Part shown: piece after piece, positions 62,909 to 64,000 of the stretch | Layout: every line of letters begins with the position of its first letter | How positions within the stretch are numbered: the first letter of the stretch is position 1 | Program-made: the position numbers and the translations under genes | The notes under the pieces: generated by a model | Told to the model about the DNA's origin: nothing | Database searches by the model: none | The model's input: only the letters and a program-made list of their open reading frames with translations | DNA from: Microbacterium sp. LKL04 | Lineage (GTDB): Bacteria; Actinomycetota; Actinomycetes; Actinomycetales; Microbacteriaceae | Reading direction: 5' to 3' | Length of the DNA: 64,000 nt | NCBI RefSeq assembly: GCF_900102005.1 | Contig: NZ_LT627736.1 | Coordinates: 1,798,001-1,862,000 of the forward strand

Positions 62909-63412
62909 ATGAGACGGATGCGGCGCCGATCCCCCGCAGCAGCGGCGGCCCTGCTGGGGACGCTTCTGGCCATCAGCCTGACGGGATGCGCGATCACGGC
63001 ATCCCCACCCGCACCCGGGACGACCACTGAGGAGGCTCCCGTGGCGGAGTACGGAAACCTGACCCCCGCACTCTCGGCGGCGGTCCCCCGCATCGTCGGC
63101 GTGGAGGGCCTGAGCCAGTCCCGCAATGGCCTCGGCCAACGCTTCAGTGCGACGCTGATGGTCGACTCGGCGGAACCGTTCACCGCTGACGAATTGGATG
63201 CCGCAGCGCAGGCCATCTGGCGCGCTCTGCCCTGGGAGCCCAATGCGATCGCGCTCGTCGCTGGCGTCGCCGGCGACGGCGAGCCGGAACCTGTGGACCT
63301 GCGAGACGCGGCGGCGGACCTCGAACCGATGGGCTTCACGAATGCCGGCCAGGGCGGCGTGAGCCTGTTCGACATGTCGGCGCGGTACGGCGCGTGGACC
63401 GCTCCCGAATGA
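62909..63412 (+). CDS. Lipoprotein following the lipase-like effector (candidate immunity protein)
   Basis: 167 residues. Arginine-rich start, hydrophobic core AAAALLGTLLAISLTGC with lipobox SLTGC (Cys27), a Pro/Thr/Glu linker, then a compact domain: SAAVPRIVGVEGLSQSRNGLGQRFSATLMVDS, FTADELDAAAQAIWRALPW and a late MGFTNAGQGGVSLFDM. It sits 3 bases after the hydrolase gene and overlaps the next gene by ATGA. A surface lipoprotein beside a lipase effector matches the TslA-TilA arrangement, where a lipoprotein protects the producer. The domain pattern (Dx-helix-W-x-A-L-P) is also seen in secreted actinobacterial proteins of unknown role. Confidence 0.75.
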   Translation: MRRMRRRSPAAAAALLGTLLAISLTGCAITASPPAPGTTTEEAPVAEYGNLTPALSAAVPRIVGVEGLSQSRNGLGQRFSATLMVDSAEPFTADELDAAAQAIWRALPWEPNAIALVAGVAGDGEPEPVDLRDAAADLEPMGFTNAGQGGVSLFDMSARYGAWTAPE

Positions 63413-64000
63413 CCGGCAGCGAACTGCGCTTCCGCCTGCCGGGTCGCTGGTTCTCGGTCGATCTCTCGACCGAAGCATCGACGACGGCGTCGATCGCGGC
63501 GATCGCCCGCGACGCCGTCGGGCCGACCGACGACCGCGCGACCGAACGAGCCATGGTGCGCCGGCGGCTCCACGAGGCCGTTGCGGCAGGCGCGGCCGGA
63601 GACATCCGCGCCCTGATGCTCGCTCACGAGATCACCCCGGGGACACCGCTGCCCGTGACCCTCCTGGTCTTCGAGCCTTCCGATCTGCGGATGAGCCCGG
63701 CCGTCGGCACCGAACCTCGGACCGTCCTCGGTGTCCTGACAGAGGCGCTGGCCCGCCTCGATCCCGAGGCGCACGCCTCGTCGGTCGAGGTGAGCGGGCC
63801 AGGGATACCGGCGCTGCGCACGCACCGCGTCGAGGACGCGGGGCCGGACGAAGACGTGCACGGGACACGCCGGCTGAGCGCGGACTACTGGATCCCCGTG
63901 CCCGAGACGAAGCAGCTTCTCGTCGTACGCCTGGCCACTCCGCTCGGAGACATCGAGAACCTCATGCTGTCGCTGTTCGACGGGTTCGTCGCCGCCGCCT
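63409..64000 (+). CDS. LP-x-x-W-like accessory protein, module 3 (cut by window edge)
   Basis: At least 197 residues; no stop before the window end. ATG 63409 overlaps the lipoprotein stop (ATGA). Starts MTGSELRFRLPGRWFSVDLSTEA, with Leu-Pro-x-x-Trp as in the accessory proteins of modules 1 and 2, then a helical segment and strands (PVTLLVFEPSDLRM, ADYWIPVPETKQLLVVRLATPL), ending near LSLFDGFVAAA, comparable with the ELVDSIMETF end of the 52224 protein. Third module, same family, which supports a common accessory role. Confidence 0.72.
   Translation, partial: MTGSELRFRLPGRWFSVDLSTEASTTASIAAIARDAVGPTDDRATERAMVRRRLHEAVAAGAAGDIRALMLAHEITPGTPLPVTLLVFEPSDLRMSPAVGTEPRTVLGVLTEALARLDPEAHASSVEVSGPGIPALRTHRVEDAGPDEDVHGTRRLSADYWIPVPETKQLLVVRLATPLGDIENLMLSLFDGFVAAA

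Noticed and set aside
61340..63478. A 712-codon minus-strand frame over module 3
   Set aside because: Antisense to the hydrolase effector and lipoprotein genes, which have recognisable domains and signals.
51661..64000. The island as a mobile element or prophage
   Set aside because: No integrase, transposase, attachment site or phage structural gene is visible; the repeats are WXG100 genes, not insertion-sequence ends.

Overview
The window is high-GC DNA with dense genes, many 4-base start/stop overlaps (ATGA, GTGA), frequent GTG starts and the recurring string GGATGCC/GGCATCC. Together with the gene content this points to an actinobacterium of the family Microbacteriaceae, most likely Microbacterium or a close relative (inference from composition and gene families; no database search was possible). 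I see no rRNA, tRNA, CRISPR array or insertion sequence.

Layout. (1) 1-13.1 kb: an aromatic-acid catabolic region. A TPP-dependent decarboxylase-like enzyme, a MobA-type flavin monooxygenase and an aromatic-acid MFS importer lie beside a homoprotocatechuate meta-cleavage operon: a fumarylacetoacetate hydrolase-RraA fusion, a GntR regulator, HpaE, HpaD, HpaH and HpaI. (2) 13.1-17.6 kb: a squalene-cyclase-like protein, an SDR-type epimerase and a polar amino-acid ABC importer. (3) 17.7-20.1 kb: glyA-folD behind a recognisable ZTP (pfl) riboswitch. (4) 20.1-28.2 kb: an N-acetylglucosamine/chitooligosaccharide locus (GH20, NagA, ROK kinase, ABC importer, ROK repressor) tied together by a shared operator. 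(5) 28.2-35.5 kb: housekeeping and envelope genes (GlcD-like oxidase, L,D-transpeptidase, acetyltransferase, monomeric isocitrate dehydrogenase). (6) 35.6-45.5 kb: a beta-mannoside locus (CE7 esterase, LacI, ABC importer, GH2 beta-mannosidase, GH113-like hydrolase, BadF-type GlcNAc kinase) that may salvage Man-GlcNAc. (7) 45.6-51.6 kb: a heterodimeric ABC exporter preceded by a 23-codon leader ORF, then ogt and an Ada/AlkA-type repair enzyme. (8) 51.6-64 kb: a type VII secretion (WXG100/LXG-like) effector island.

The last region is the most unusual. Three times it repeats the same architecture: a roughly 95-110 residue helical protein overlapping by 4 bases a 405-519 residue LXG-like protein with central membrane segments, followed by small accessory proteins. 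Some of these are lipoproteins, some are membrane proteins, and several are about 200-residue proteins opening with an L-P-x-x-W-like motif. One large protein ends in an alpha/beta-hydrolase (lipase-like) domain and is followed by a lipoprotein, which suggests an effector and immunity pair. Three copies of a WXG100-like gene, identical in protein sequence, sit inside 398-bp repeats that differ at 1-4 positions and end exactly at the stop codon. A decayed paralogue of one accessory membrane protein is cut off at a repeat junction. No secretion-machinery gene (EccC-type ATPase and so on) is in the window.

Regulatory features read directly from sequence include the ZTP riboswitch, paired NagC/ROK-like operators, probable leaderless promoters (TAnnnT six bases before the start codon) at many genes, three terminators built on inverted GGATGCC, a family of long-arm intergenic hairpins, and palindromic operators in front of the mannoside operon, the ABC exporter and each WXG100 copy.
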